Shown: positions 1 to 9,833 of the stretch, piece by piece
Numbering within the stretch: position 1 is the stretch's first letter
Layout: each line of letters begins with the position of its first letter
Source of the DNA: Chryseobacterium aquaeductus
GTDB taxonomy: Bacteria > Bacteroidota > Bacteroidia > Flavobacteriales > Weeksellaceae
Direction of reading: 5' to 3'
Length of the DNA: 64,000 bases
Assembly (NCBI RefSeq): GCF_905175375.1
Contig: NZ_CAJIMS010000001.1
Coordinates: forward strand, 2,418,001 to 2,482,000
Program-made: the position numbers and the translations under genes
The notes under the pieces: model-generated
What the model saw: the letters and a program-made list of their open reading frames with translations, nothing else
The model's database searches: none
Told to the model about the DNA's origin: nothing

Positions 1-672
1 GCTTTAAAAGATTTGGCACAGAAGCATCAGCTAAAAATCATTGAAGATAACGCTCAGGCAATAGGAGCAGAATGGGAAGGCAAAAAAACAGGAAATTTAG
101 GAGATGTAGCAGGTTTCAGTTTTTATCCTGGGAAGAATTTGGGAGCCTTGGGTGATGGCGGAGGGGTTACGACAAGTGATGATGATTTGGCAAAAACCAT
201 ACGTGCGTTGGCAAATTATGGGTCAATGCAAAAATATGTAAACATTTATCAGGGTCTGAACTCACGATTGGATGAAATTCAGGCAGCTGTTTTGGATGTT
301 AAACTAAAATATATTGATTCTGAAAACGATAGGAGAAGAGAGATAGCTGAAAGATATTTGTCAGAAATAAAAAATCCTGCGATTATACTTCCGAATGTTG
401 CTAAGAATGGGAATGAGCATGTGTGGCATTTATTTGTGATCAGGATTCAGGAAAGAGAGAAGTTTCAGACTTATCTTACGGAAAAAGGTGTTCAAACGCT
501 GATTCATTATCCTATTCCTCCTCATAAGCAGGATGCGTACAAAGAAATGAATGATTTGGTTTATCCTCTTACCGAGCAGATTCACAATGAGGTACTGAGC
601 CTGCCGATAAGCCCTGTGATGACGGATGAAGAGGTGGGGAATGTGATTGAAATAATTAATAAAAAAGAGTGA
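1..672 (+). CDS. DegT/DnrJ/EryC1/StrS-family sugar aminotransferase (5' part missing)
   Basis: PLP-dependent aminotransferase that would put an amino group on a nucleotide-linked keto sugar for the polysaccharide encoded downstream. The open frame runs from the first base, so the gene starts outside the window; the family is about 370 residues and 223 are visible. Seen: [11 protein letters not shown] near residue 14 of the fragment, whose Asp holds the PLP ring nitrogen, and [14 protein letters not shown] near residue 41, whose Lys45 of the fragment would form the Schiff base. The C-terminal half has HVWHLFVIR and [10 protein letters not shown], typical of the family. Its stop overlaps the GTG start of the flippase gene (GTGA), so translation is probably coupled. 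The sugar substrate cannot be told from the sequence. Confidence 0.88.
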   Translation, partial: ALKDLAQKHQLKIIEDNAQAIGAEWEGKKTGNLGDVAGFSFYPGKNLGALGDGGGVTTSDDDLAKTIRALANYGSMQKYVNIYQGLNSRLDEIQAAVLDVKLKYIDSENDRRREIAERYLSEIKNPAIILPNVAKNGNEHVWHLFVIRIQEREKFQTYLTEKGVQTLIHYPIPPHKQDAYKEMNDLVYPLTEQIHNEVLSLPISPVMTDEEVGNVIEIINKKE

Positions 673-1955
673 TTCGTCATTTTAAAAAAATTAAATCGAG
701 TAGTCTGTTAAAAATATTTTCTTTAACAGGAATTTCGGTACTTATAAAATTGATTTCGAGTTATCTGATCGTTAAGTTATTAGCAATTTTAGTTGGTCCC
801 GGAGGAATTGCTCTTATAGGTCAATTGCAGAATTTCACCTCAGTTTTTACAACTTTAGGTGCAGGTGGAATTAACAATGGAGTGGTAAAATATGTTGCAG
901 AATACAAAAACGATAAAACTACCTTAAAGCAGACAATGAGTAATGGTTTTAAAATAACTATATATTTCTCATGCTTTGTGGGCATAGTAATATGTTTGTT
1001 CTCAAGTTTTTTAAGTAGGGTTATTCTTTTTGACGAGCATTATTATTACATTTTTATTTTTTTTGGGATTAGTTTGATTTTAATATCTGCTAATAATTTT
1101 TTTATATCTATACTTAATGGTTTTACAGAATTTAGAAAGTTTGTAATTGTTAATATAACTACGAGTATTCTGGGATTGATTTTTACAGTAGTTCTTGTTT
1201 TATGTTTAGATATTAGAGGGGCATTGATAGCGGTGGTAACTTATCAGGCAGTAGTTATATTTTTTACCTTATATTATATAAGAAAATTATTTTGGTTTAA
1301 GAAATCATATTTGTGGGGATTATGGGATAATAAAACAGTAAGAAAATATGCAACATATTCGCTCATGGCATTGGTGTCTGCTGTTACTTTACCAGTTTCT
1401 CAGCTCATAATTAGAGGTTTTCTGGTAGATTCTTATTCTTTAAAAATTGCAGGTTATTGGGAGTCTATGAATAAGATATCATCTTTATACCTACTCTTGT
1501 TTACCTCTACTTTCAGCGTATATTATCTGCCTAAACTTTCAGAAATAAAAGAAGAATCACAATTGAGACGTGAAATTTTTAAAACCTATAAAATCTTTAC
1601 TCCAATACTTTTGGTTGGCTTGTGTACAATTTTTTTTGCAAAAGAGTTTGTCATCAATATTCTGTTTACCAAAGATTTTAATCCAATGAAAGCTCTATTT
1701 TTTTGGCAGCTTCTTGGTGATTTTTTTAAAATATTTAGTTGGATTATTGCGTTTATAATGGTTGCCAAATCGATGAGCAGAATTTATATCTTCACTGAAA
1801 TTATTTTTTCAGTAATGTTGACGTTATTAACATACTTATTAGTCATTCAAAATGGATTAATAGGGTCAGTTCAGGCTTATTGTATTAATTATTTCATATA
1901 TTTTGTAACGATGTTATTGGTTTTCAAGAAGTTATTATTTAAAAAAATTGGATGA
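669..1955 (+). CDS. wzx: Wzx-type O-antigen/exopolysaccharide flippase
   Basis: Polytopic inner-membrane protein, 428 residues, expected to flip undecaprenyl-diphosphate-linked repeat units to the periplasmic face. It is almost entirely hydrophobic with roughly 12 membrane segments. The N-terminal block ([16 protein letters not shown], then [15 protein letters not shown] and [16 protein letters not shown]) resembles the WzxE branch of the MOP exporter superfamily. The GTG start overlaps the stop of the aminotransferase gene. Its own stop overlaps an ATG (ATGA at 1952) that opens only a 19-codon remnant, which suggests another gene was once translationally coupled here. Family assignment is firm; the transported glycan is unknown. 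Confidence 0.85.
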   Translation: MIRHFKKIKSSSLLKIFSLTGISVLIKLISSYLIVKLLAILVGPGGIALIGQLQNFTSVFTTLGAGGINNGVVKYVAEYKNDKTTLKQTMSNGFKITIYFSCFVGIVICLFSSFLSRVILFDEHYYYIFIFFGISLILISANNFFISILNGFTEFRKFVIVNITTSILGLIFTVVLVLCLDIRGALIAVVTYQAVVIFFTLYYIRKLFWFKKSYLWGLWDNKTVRKYATYSLMALVSAVTLPVSQLIIRGFLVDSYSLKIAGYWESMNKISSLYLLLFTSTFSVYYLPKLSEIKEESQLRREIFKTYKIFTPILLVGLCTIFFAKEFVINILFTKDFNPMKALFFWQLLGDFFKIFSWIIAFIMVAKSMSRIYIFTEIIFSVMLTLLTYLLVIQNGLIGSVQAYCINYFIYFVTMLLVFKKLLFKKIG

Positions 1956-2011
1956 AAATTATTATACCGGTAGTTGGTGTTTTTGTAAAATCCGGAGGTT
2001 GGAAAGTTTGA
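1952..2011 (+). pseudogene. Remnant of a glycosyltransferase start (19 codons)
   Basis: An ATG overlapping the wzx stop opens a frame reading [19 protein letters not shown] before a stop. This looks like the first beta strand and glycine-rich loop of a GT-B (family 4) glycosyltransferase, which typically opens with a strand and a GG loop. Nothing recognisable continues it in any frame. Probably the left end of a deletion inside the polysaccharide cluster. A chance match is possible because the piece is short. Confidence 0.35.
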
Positions 2012-2068
2012 GCCGAAATTGATAAACAAATGCATTAAGTTGAGAAATAGTATAGAAATTTTTAGCTT

Positions 2069-2164
2069 ATGTACAAACTGAAAATCTGTAAAAGAATATT
2101 TTTTTACATAAATTTTGTATTTCTATGGTTTGATTACTCGGTTTTTAAGAAAAGTGTTATTTAA
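2069..2164 (+). pseudogene. Second short gene-start fragment (31 codons)
   Basis: A frame from the ATG at 2069 encodes 31 residues, basic at first (MYKLKICKR) and then aromatic and hydrophobic (IFFYINFVFLWFDYSVF), and stops just before the next glycosyltransferase. It resembles the start of a membrane-associated glycan enzyme but I cannot name the family. With the remnant at 1952 it suggests that at least one gene has been lost between wzx and the intact glycosyltransferase. It could instead be a short unrelated peptide or non-coding. Confidence 0.25.
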
Positions 2165-2173
2165 GAAAAATCT

Positions 2174-3271
2174 ATGAAAATTTTATTATTCGGAGAGTAT
2201 AGCAACGTACATTGGACATTAGCTGAAGCATATAGAAAACTTGGGCATGAAGTGATTGTAGTATCTGACGGAGATTGGTGGAAAAATTATCAAAGGGATA
2301 TAAATATTCCTTACAATAACAAGTTTAAATTTCTTATTTTTCTTTTACAAATTATCATTGATCACAGATTTAAAAATAATGATATTGTTCAGTTGATTAA
2401 TTATCGATTTTTGTTTAAAAACAAATTAGGTTTTTTAAATAAATACTTCTTTAATCATTTGAAAAAAAATAACAAAAGAATAGTTTTGGCAGCCTATGGT
2501 GATGATTACTATTATGTGCAGGCATGTATTCAAAAAAAATTAAAATATAATCCTATCAAAGAAGTAGCTCCTAATCTTTCCTATTTAAAAGATATTTTTT
2601 CTGTACACAATTCTAAAACAGCCAAAGATCTCAACATTTATATTGCAAAAAAATCAGATGGTATTGTAGCGTGTATGTATGATTACTTCGCAAGCTATAG
2701 AGATGAATATAAAGACAAATTGGTTGCAATTCCGTTGCCTATTGATCTTGAAAAATTAAATTATACAGATAATTTATACAAGGAAAAACTTAATATTTTT
2801 TTAGGTGTACAAAAATTCAGAATGGAGTGGAAGGGGACTGATTATATATTAAAATGTTTTGAAATTTTAAAAGAAAAACATAAGGATGAGATTGATTTAC
2901 GCATCATAGAAAATGTACCATATCATGAGTATGTAAAGCTTTTTTCAGAGTCAAATTTGTTTTTTGATCAAACACATTCATATGCTCAAGGTATGAATGG
3001 GCTGATTGCTATGGCGCAAGGGAAAATTTTATTTGGAGGTGGAGAGAAAGAGCACTATGCATTACTAGGAGAGAAATTTAATTTTCCAATTGTAAATATA
3101 AGCTCCGATATTCAAGATATGTGCAGAAAGGTTGAATATTTTATAGGAAAAAAAACAGAGGTTTTGGAAGCCGGAAAAAAATCTCGTAAATACATAGAAG
3201 AACATCATGATAGTATTAAAGTAGGGCAAGATTATATTAACTACTATATAAAGCTTCTAACTCAAAGATAA
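2174..3271 (+). CDS. GT-B glycosyltransferase (family 4-like)
   Basis: Cytoplasmic glycosyltransferase, 365 residues, likely adding one sugar to the lipid-linked repeat unit. It opens with MKILLFGEYSNVHWTLAEA, a Rossmann strand followed by an acceptor-binding loop, and then HEVIVVSDGDWW. The C-terminal half has the donor-domain pattern GTDYILKCFEILKEKH (about 218-233) and SESNLFFDQTHSYAQGMNGLIAMAQGK cut into strand and helix as in GT4 enzymes. The usual E-x7-E motif is not clear, so this is a divergent member. It lies inside the polysaccharide cluster, 80 bp before the wzc-like gene. Donor and acceptor are unknown. Confidence 0.7.
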   Translation: MKILLFGEYSNVHWTLAEAYRKLGHEVIVVSDGDWWKNYQRDINIPYNNKFKFLIFLLQIIIDHRFKNNDIVQLINYRFLFKNKLGFLNKYFFNHLKKNNKRIVLAAYGDDYYYVQACIQKKLKYNPIKEVAPNLSYLKDIFSVHNSKTAKDLNIYIAKKSDGIVACMYDYFASYRDEYKDKLVAIPLPIDLEKLNYTDNLYKEKLNIFLGVQKFRMEWKGTDYILKCFEILKEKHKDEIDLRIIENVPYHEYVKLFSESNLFFDQTHSYAQGMNGLIAMAQGKILFGGGEKEHYALLGEKFNFPIVNISSDIQDMCRKVEYFIGKKTEVLEAGKKSRKYIEEHHDSIKVGQDYINYYIKLLTQR

Positions 3272-3351
3272 AGAGGTTTGATGTATAAATGCTAGATTTT
3301 TGAATAAAAATATCTATATTCGTCAACCAAAAAAAGAATTTAAAAATTGCA

Positions 3352-5727
3352 ATGAAGAAAGATCAAAATATTTTTAGAGAAGATTCATTAAAGGAAATAT
3401 TGTTGCCCTATCTTGCCAAGTGGCATTGGTTTTTTATAGGAGTTATAATTGCTGTCATTTTAGGATTTTTTGCGATTAAAAAAACAGCTCCAGTATATGA
3501 AATCATTACAAAAATATTAATAAAGGATGCAAAAAAATCAGGTAATGGTGCAGCTGATGTAGCAGCAATGCAAGGATTATCGGGTTTGTCAGGTATGTCT
3601 GCAAATTCTGTAGAAAACGAAATGGAAGTTTTGGCTTCTAAAAAGATTCTTTCGGAGGTTGTTAATGATCTGCCTTTGCAATGTGTAATTTACAGCCCAG
3701 GTAAATTTTATGATACAGAATTATACAGAACTCAATCGCCAATAATAATTCAAGTTATTAATGAGAAACCTTTCACTGAGTCACCAAAGAAAAAAATTGA
3801 GGTACTGGTAAGTGGTAATACTCTTACGTTAAGTTCCGAGGAAATTGATAAACCTATAAAAACTTTTTTTAACAAAACAATTAGTCTTCCCTATGCTAAT
3901 TTAATGATTATAAAAAATCCGGTTTTTAATTATAATGAATTAAAAGGTATCGAAAACTACAATTCTCTATATTTTGTTTACAAGACTAAAGAAAGTGTAA
4001 TTGATGATTTGCAGGACGCAATTAATGTTAATCTTAGTAACAAAGATGCCACAGTGATTAATCTTGCTTTACGATATGAAAATAGAAATAAAGCTAAAGA
4101 CATACTCAATACTCTTGTTAAGAAGTATAACAATGAGGCAATTACCGAGAAAAATACCGAGTCTGAAAAGACAAAAAAATTCATAGACGACAGAGTTGGC
4201 TTGATCTCAAGAGAATTGGGAAATGTTGAATTAAAGAAAGAGGGTTTTAAAACAAGCAATGAGATCGTAGATATTTCATCACAAGTAGGTATTAATCTAC
4301 AATCTGGTACAGAGGCAGAAAAACGACAGCTCGAACTTCAAACCCAGCTCGAAATAAATAATATGTATCTAAATTCTCTAAATGGAAAAGCCAAGGATGA
4401 GATTTTACCAGGAAATATAGGTTTGGATAATGGTGCTGCTGCCAATGCTATTGCTACATATAATAAAGCAGTTTTAGATCGAAATAGATTATTAGAGAAT
4501 GCTACCTCGGAAAACCCTTTGGTAAAAGGTCTCAACGAGGAAATACGAATTTTAAGATCTACAATAAAAGAAAGTTTAAATAAAAGTAGATCAAATATTC
4601 TCCTAACAATTGGTAAGATATCATCACAGGAGCAGAAAAGTGATCAGCTGCTGAGAAAAGTTCCATCTCAAGAACGGCTGTTTAGAGATATTGAAAGACA
4701 ACAGCAAATTAAAGAACAGCTATATTTACTATTGCTTCAGAAAAGGGAAGAAACGGCTATTACGCTGGCAATGTCATCAGACAAGGCAAGAATATTAGAT
4801 CTTGCATATAGTAAGAGAAAGCCAGTTGCACCACTGAAGATGGTTATATTGGGAATATCTGTGTTGCTGGGATTAGGAATACCTTTTCTTATTATTTTTC
4901 TTAAAAGATTTTTTAACACGAAAATATCTGATTCCAAAAGTATTAATAAAATCACAGACGTTGCCATTATTGCTGAGATTCCGCATTTGCTTCCAAGAGA
5001 AAACAAAATCATCCAGCCGAATGACGTTACTAATTTAGCAGAAGCTTTTAGAATTTTAGCTACAAATGTCAATCTTCTTTTGCCTGTCTCCCAACAGAAA
5101 AATAAAACGATATTAGTAACATCAAGTGTAAAAGGAGAAGGCAAAACTTTAGTGTCAATGAATTTAGCATTAAGTATTGCCAAACCAGGAAGAAAAATAC
5201 TTTTGATAGGGTCTGATATTAGAAATCCCCAGTTACAGAGGTATAAGCCGGAGATGAAAAATGCGGTAGGACTGACAGAGTTTTTATATGGAAGCATCCA
5301 AGATGTAAATGATATTATACATCCAAGTGGTTTTAATAATAATTGCGACTTTATTTTCTCAGGGATTATTCCACCAAATCCTGTAGATCTTCTTGAGAAT
5401 GGTAATTACGGAGTTTTACTAGATAAGATAAAAGATTTGTATGATTATATTATCATAGATTCAGCACCACTAATGCCGGTAACAGATACATTTACGCTAA
5501 TAAAATATGCTGATGCCATACTTTATATTGTGCGTTCTGAAAAAACAGAATTATCTTACATAGAATTTGCAGATTCTGTAGCAAATGATAAGTTAAAAAA
5601 TGTAAGTTTCGTGCTTAATGATGTACAAGATTACAATTTTGGGTACGGTAATAAGCAAGGATACGGATACAGTAACACACAAACAACGGCTGGTTTTTGG
5701 AATAAAGTATTATCCGTTTTCAGATAG
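3352..5727 (+). CDS. wzc: Wzc-like polysaccharide co-polymerase / tyrosine autokinase
   Basis: Inner-membrane protein of 791 residues that would control chain length and export through cycles of tyrosine phosphorylation. Domains in order: membrane segment near 28-45 (WFFIGVIIAVILGFF), a Wzz-type periplasmic region with coiled coil to about 490, second membrane segment about 496-517, then a BY-kinase domain. The kinase shows Walker A SSVKGEGKT (about 590-598), the Walker A' region LLIGSDIRNPQ (about 617-627) and Walker B IIIDSAPL (about 700-707). Walker A' normally reads like DADLR; here the first acidic residue is replaced by Gly-Ser. The C-terminus carries the tyrosine cluster YNFGYGNKQGYGY, the likely phosphorylation tail. 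Kinase and co-polymerase are fused, as in Wzc. Confidence 0.9.
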   Translation: MKKDQNIFREDSLKEILLPYLAKWHWFFIGVIIAVILGFFAIKKTAPVYEIITKILIKDAKKSGNGAADVAAMQGLSGLSGMSANSVENEMEVLASKKILSEVVNDLPLQCVIYSPGKFYDTELYRTQSPIIIQVINEKPFTESPKKKIEVLVSGNTLTLSSEEIDKPIKTFFNKTISLPYANLMIIKNPVFNYNELKGIENYNSLYFVYKTKESVIDDLQDAINVNLSNKDATVINLALRYENRNKAKDILNTLVKKYNNEAITEKNTESEKTKKFIDDRVGLISRELGNVELKKEGFKTSNEIVDISSQVGINLQSGTEAEKRQLELQTQLEINNMYLNSLNGKAKDEILPGNIGLDNGAAANAIATYNKAVLDRNRLLENATSENPLVKGLNEEIRILRSTIKESLNKSRSNILLTIGKISSQEQKSDQLLRKVPSQERLFRDIERQQQIKEQLYLLLLQKREETAITLAMSSDKARILDLAYSKRKPVAPLKMVILGISVLLGLGIPFLIIFLKRFFNTKISDSKSINKITDVAIIAEIPHLLPRENKIIQPNDVTNLAEAFRILATNVNLLLPVSQQKNKTILVTSSVKGEGKTLVSMNLALSIAKPGRKILLIGSDIRNPQLQRYKPEMKNAVGLTEFLYGSIQDVNDIIHPSGFNNNCDFIFSGIIPPNPVDLLENGNYGVLLDKIKDLYDYIIIDSAPLMPVTDTFTLIKYADAILYIVRSEKTELSYIEFADSVANDKLKNVSFVLNDVQDYNFGYGNKQGYGYSNTQTTAGFWNKVLSVFR

Positions 5728-5762
5728 CAATTAACAAACGCTGAAAAACAGTATGTTTTATT

Positions 5763-6860
5763 ATGAATCCGCTCGAAATTTTTAATCTAAAATACTTTAC
5801 AATTTATTTCGTGTTCGCACTCATTGCTTTTATTTTTGCGATGTATGTTGATGTGAAAAAAAAGCATTATAACAACATTTCAAAATTTGCAACTGCAGTA
5901 TTTTTCGCTATTATAATATTTCTTTTCGGACTCCGAGATTTACAAGTAGGTTCAGATACTGAAATGTATAAATGGATGTTTCTTACATACAATAATACGG
6001 ATTTTGGTATTCAGCTCATTTTTAAATACTTGATTATTATAATGCATTTTTTTACAAATAATTATCAGTATTTTTTATTGACTGTAAGCATGTTTTATTT
6101 GCTTGTCATTTTTTGGTCTATTAACGTTTTTCTTGAAAGTTTTGAGAGCAATTTTCTTTTAATTGGTTTTGCATTTATCAGCGTGTTCTTTTTTCGTCAG
6201 TTAGGAATCAATATTGTAAGACAAGGAGTTTCGTTAGCGTTTGTATTACTTGCTGTAAGCTACTATTTTAAAGACAGTAAAAATGTAAAAACTTGGGTTC
6301 TGCCATTTATTGTTGCAATTGGTTTTCATTCAGCTACAGTAGTTATTTTGCTTCTATTTGTTTTTATAGTTTTGGTAAAAAAAGCGACACTCAGATTTTA
6401 TTATATTTGGTACATAACTTTGTTGTGTATATCTGCAATGGGAGGTAGTATTTTGTCCCTCGGGACATTTTTAAATTATTTTTTAGTAATAGATAGCGGT
6501 AAAGCAGATTTTTATGTAAAAGGAGAAGGCGCAGGAGATTATGTTACAGGTTTCAAAGCACAATTTGCAGCATTTAACACTATTTTTCTTATTATCTTTT
6601 CACTGATCAACTATAAGATTTTAAAGAATGAAGATGAAAACTATAAAATGCTCCTGAAATACTTTATGCTAATAAGCGGCGTGTTTTTTATGATGTTTCA
6701 AATTCCATTTTCAGATAGATGGGGTGTGATGACGTGGGTCACAATACCTTTTTTAATGGCACCTCTTTTTAGTGTAAAAAATACATCTCGCTTCGCAATT
6801 CCGACTGTGTTGTTTTTTATTTTTATCTTTGTATTCTTTAATATTTATAACAATAGCTGA
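5763..6860 (+). CDS. EpsG-family polysaccharide polymerase (Wzy-like)
   Basis: Polytopic membrane protein, 365 residues with about ten hydrophobic segments, expected to polymerise repeat units at the periplasmic side. EpsG-type signatures seen: GLRDLQVGSDTEMY (about 56-69), NIVRQGVSLAF (about 151-161) and GFHSATVVI (about 187-195), which carry the conserved Arg, Asp, Gln and His residues of this family. The stop overlaps the start of the next glycosyltransferase by one base (TGATG), so the two are translationally coupled. Together with Wzx and Wzc this marks the locus as a Wzy-dependent pathway. Confidence 0.85.
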   Translation: MNPLEIFNLKYFTIYFVFALIAFIFAMYVDVKKKHYNNISKFATAVFFAIIIFLFGLRDLQVGSDTEMYKWMFLTYNNTDFGIQLIFKYLIIIMHFFTNNYQYFLLTVSMFYLLVIFWSINVFLESFESNFLLIGFAFISVFFFRQLGINIVRQGVSLAFVLLAVSYYFKDSKNVKTWVLPFIVAIGFHSATVVILLLFVFIVLVKKATLRFYYIWYITLLCISAMGGSILSLGTFLNYFLVIDSGKADFYVKGEGAGDYVTGFKAQFAAFNTIFLIIFSLINYKILKNEDENYKMLLKYFMLISGVFFMMFQIPFSDRWGVMTWVTIPFLMAPLFSVKNTSRFAIPTVLFFIFIFVFFNIYNNS

Positions 6861-7672
6861 TGCCTGATGTTACTGTAGCAATACCTTTTTACAATGCAGA
6901 AAAATACTTAGAGGCTGCTATTACTTCTGTTCTTTCACAGACATTTAGTGACTTTACGCTACTATTAATTGACGATGGCTCTACAGATGGCTCTTTACAA
7001 ATCGCAAAGAAATTTCTTATTGATAAAAGAGTTGAAGTTCTTTCAGACGGCAAAAATATAAATTTGGGAAATCGTCTTAATCAGATTCCTCTGATTACTA
7101 AAACTCAATACTTAGCAAGAATGGATGCAGATGATATTATGCATCCACAACGAATTGAAAAGCAGCTTGAGATCTTAAAAAGTCATCCAGATATTGATGT
7201 TTTAGGTTCAAATGCATATTCAATCGATGAAAATAATAATGTCGTAGGTAAAAGAATGAGTGTTACAGGACAACATCCCATTCCCGTAAGTACTTTTACG
7301 CATCCTACAATAATTGCAAAAACTGAATGGTTTCTAAAAAATCCTTACGATGTTTTTGCCCTTAGAGTGGAAGATTCTGAACTTTGGCTAAGAACTAAAG
7401 ATATATATAATTTTAAAGCAACCCCCGAAGCATTACTTTTTTATCGAGAAATTGGTAAAGACTACTACAAAAAATATTTTAAAGGTTGGAGAGGTGTCTT
7501 TTACGTTCTTAAAAAGCATCATTTCTCCAGAAAGTATCTGATGTTTTCTTGCAAATACTTTATTGTAAGTTTTATATATTTATTTTTTAATGTAATAGGA
7601 TTAGAATATCTTTTAATTCAAAAGAGAAATAAATTAAAATTGGAAAAAAAGAATTATATATTTTACATCTAG
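6860..7672 (+). CDS. GT-A glycosyltransferase, family 2
   Basis: Inverting glycosyltransferase, 270 residues. The N-terminal GT-A domain shows VAIPFYNAEKYLEAAI (6-21), the nucleotide-binding LIDDGSTDGS (36-45) and the metal-binding ARMDADD (about 86-92). The C-terminal 60 residues contain a hydrophobic stretch (about 228-247) and a strongly basic tail, so it probably sits at the membrane surface next to its lipid-linked acceptor. Start codon overlaps the stop of the polymerase gene. Sugar specificity cannot be told. Confidence 0.88.
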   Translation: MPDVTVAIPFYNAEKYLEAAITSVLSQTFSDFTLLLIDDGSTDGSLQIAKKFLIDKRVEVLSDGKNINLGNRLNQIPLITKTQYLARMDADDIMHPQRIEKQLEILKSHPDIDVLGSNAYSIDENNNVVGKRMSVTGQHPIPVSTFTHPTIIAKTEWFLKNPYDVFALRVEDSELWLRTKDIYNFKATPEALLFYREIGKDYYKKYFKGWRGVFYVLKKHHFSRKYLMFSCKYFIVSFIYLFFNVIGLEYLLIQKRNKLKLEKKNYIFYI

Positions 7673-7680
7673 ATATCTTA

Positions 7681-8805
7681 ATGATGACTAACTTTATAAT
7701 GAGCATATTTAGACTTGTAATAGTACTTTTAATTTGGAGCATCAGCTTCAATGCACAAAGTTTTGCAAAGAAAAATGTACCACAAAACTTAATAGATAAG
7801 TATTATCAACCTAATTACACTAGTAACTTTTACAAGCTAAAAAACATTAAAATTGTACAAAAAAGTGTACTAAAGGGTAAAGATCATACTGAGGTTTTGC
7901 AAAGAATATTGAATACCTACCAAATTATTCTATTACCTAATGAAACAATTTTTATAAACAAAAACGGATTAAAAATTGGGTCTAATAAAAAACTCCTATT
8001 TCAGAAAAATACAAAAATAAAATTTTTAGGTGGTACTGAAGGGAAACTTTCAGATGTTCTTAAAATCTATGATGCGAAAAATGTTGAAATTATAAACCCA
8101 GTTATTATTGGCAGTAGGTATCTGAAGACAGAGCAAACTGGTCAGTGGAACGGAGGTATTTCTGTTTTAAACTCTTCTAATGTCACAATCATAAATCCTA
8201 AGATAACAGAGTCTTTCGGGGATGGAATAACAATTGGTTCAGAGGACGGAGGTTTCTCTGAAAACGTTATAGTTAAAGGTGGTTGGATTGATACAGCAAG
8301 AAGGAATGGGATTTCAATTACTTCAGGGAAAAATGTAACTGTGCAAAATATTTTGGTTTCAAATACTTACGAGCATGAACCAGAAGCAGGTATAGATATA
8401 GAAGCGAGCTGGAACAAAGATAGACTTGAGGATATTTTTATTAAGGATGTATGTACATATAATAACAGTTCAATGGGAATTTCAATTAATCTCAATGGGT
8501 TGGCAACAGACAAAATTCAAGAGGTGAAATTTACCAGTATTACTATAGACGGTCATGAAGATATAGAATCTAGGCATGGTCTTTTAACTTCACTCAACAC
8601 AGTACCTCGTACTTTTGATACAAATGGATATATAATTGTAAAAAATGTGTCTTGGAAAGAAAGTAGAGAAATATCATATTGGAAATCACAACAAAATCAT
8701 AGTATTAATATCACATTTTCGAATGTTAGAATTGATGATCTCCAAAAAAAAGTTCAATTTGAAAATAGCATTAAAAACTTAAAAAACATAAAGCTTCTGC
8801 GCTGA
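7681..8805 (+). CDS. Secreted right-handed parallel beta-helix protein (pectate-lyase-like fold)
   Basis: 374 residues with an N-terminal hydrophobic segment ending in NAQS that looks like a signal peptide, so it acts outside the cytoplasm. From about residue 85 it shows short repeated strands rich in I/V/N/G (KNVEIINPVI, SNVTIINPKI, ENVIVKGGWI, KNVTVQNILV, EDIFIKDVC), the pattern of a parallel beta-helix as in pectate lyases, epimerases and tailspike-like proteins. An acidic patch DTARRNGISI and EAGIDIEA could be the catalytic face, but no exact family signature is recognised. Its position between two glycosyltransferase genes, with a 1-base overlap to the next, suggests it trims, cleaves or modifies the polymer. 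The activity is an inference from context. Confidence 0.7.
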   Translation: MMTNFIMSIFRLVIVLLIWSISFNAQSFAKKNVPQNLIDKYYQPNYTSNFYKLKNIKIVQKSVLKGKDHTEVLQRILNTYQIILLPNETIFINKNGLKIGSNKKLLFQKNTKIKFLGGTEGKLSDVLKIYDAKNVEIINPVIIGSRYLKTEQTGQWNGGISVLNSSNVTIINPKITESFGDGITIGSEDGGFSENVIVKGGWIDTARRNGISITSGKNVTVQNILVSNTYEHEPEAGIDIEASWNKDRLEDIFIKDVCTYNNSSMGISINLNGLATDKIQEVKFTSITIDGHEDIESRHGLLTSLNTVPRTFDTNGYIIVKNVSWKESREISYWKSQQNHSINITFSNVRIDDLQKKVQFENSIKNLKNIKLLR

Positions 8806-9833
8806 TGAAAATTTTACATGTAATTACACGCTCTGACTTAGGAGGTGCACAATCAGTAGTTATTAACCTTGCTAATACAATGTGTTTTGATCATGATATA
8901 ACCGTAGTAGCTGGTGAAAATGGTCCTATGTGGAATGCTTTAGATGATAGAATCACCAAAATACAAATTAGAGAGATAGTAAGAGAAGTTTCTTTTTTTA
9001 AGGATACTACTGCATTTTTGAAACTCAAAGAATTGTATTCCTCTCTTAACCCGGATGTAGTTCATCTTCATTCGTCCAAAATAGGAGTTTTGGGAAGACT
9101 TGCATTTCCTAAATCAAAAATTGTTTATTCTATTCATGGCTTCGACTCCATAAGGATAGCTCATAGAAAATTTTTGCCTTTGGAAAAACTCCTTAAGAAC
9201 AGATGTAAAGCTATAGTCTTGGCAAGTGATTACGATAAAAGAAATATTATTGATGAAGGTATTATAAATAATCTTCATGTTGTATACAATGGAGTTTGCA
9301 GACCGCAAATGGAAACCGACTTGTCAATTGAAAAGCTGGAATTGTATGATAAAGTTGTTATGTGTATTGCCAGAATATCACCGCAAAAGCGTTTTGATAG
9401 TTTTTTAGAAATAGCAAGATTATTACCAAAATATGCTTTCGTTTGGATAGGAGCAGATAAAAAATACACAAATTTACCTTCCAATGTCTTTTGTTTAGAA
9501 AGCATGCCGAATGCCAAAAGGTATATTCAACTTGCCGATATCTTTGTTCTTCCTACAAATTATGAAGGTGTACCAATTGTTATCATTGATGCACTTAGTT
9601 ATGGTAAACCTGTAGTGGCATCAGAAGTGGGAGGTATCTCTGAAATTGTACGTAATGGAATAAATGGTTATGTACTTGAAAATAATAGTGATTCTTTTGC
9701 AGAAAAAATAAAATACATACTAGAAAATAAAGATGTCTGTAAGAATTTTTCAGATAAATCAGAACAAATATATTTAGGAAGTTTAACAATAGACGAGATG
9801 GTAAAGCAGTATTACAGCATATATAAAATGTAA
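8805..9833 (+). CDS. GT-B glycosyltransferase, family 4
   Basis: Retaining glycosyltransferase, 342 residues. N-terminal acceptor domain: MKILHVITRSDLGGAQSVV (1-19) with the GG loop, then PDVVHLHSSKIG (about 85-96). C-terminal donor domain: VVMCIARISPQKRFD (about 184-198) and NYEGVPIVIIDALSYGKPVV (about 250-269). The catalytic-region motif is E-x7-D here rather than the usual E-x7-E; a conservative change. Overlaps the preceding beta-helix gene by one base. It is the last gene before a 290 bp non-coding gap. Sugar specificity unknown. Confidence 0.87.
   Translation: MKILHVITRSDLGGAQSVVINLANTMCFDHDITVVAGENGPMWNALDDRITKIQIREIVREVSFFKDTTAFLKLKELYSSLNPDVVHLHSSKIGVLGRLAFPKSKIVYSIHGFDSIRIAHRKFLPLEKLLKNRCKAIVLASDYDKRNIIDEGIINNLHVVYNGVCRPQMETDLSIEKLELYDKVVMCIARISPQKRFDSFLEIARLLPKYAFVWIGADKKYTNLPSNVFCLESMPNAKRYIQLADIFVLPTNYEGVPIVIIDALSYGKPVVASEVGGISEIVRNGINGYVLENNSDSFAEKIKYILENKDVCKNFSDKSEQIYLGSLTIDEMVKQYYSIYKM

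Noticed and set aside
4737..5297. 186-codon minus-strand frame inside the wzc-like gene
   Set aside because: Antisense shadow of the kinase domain; the plus-strand frame carries clear Walker motifs.
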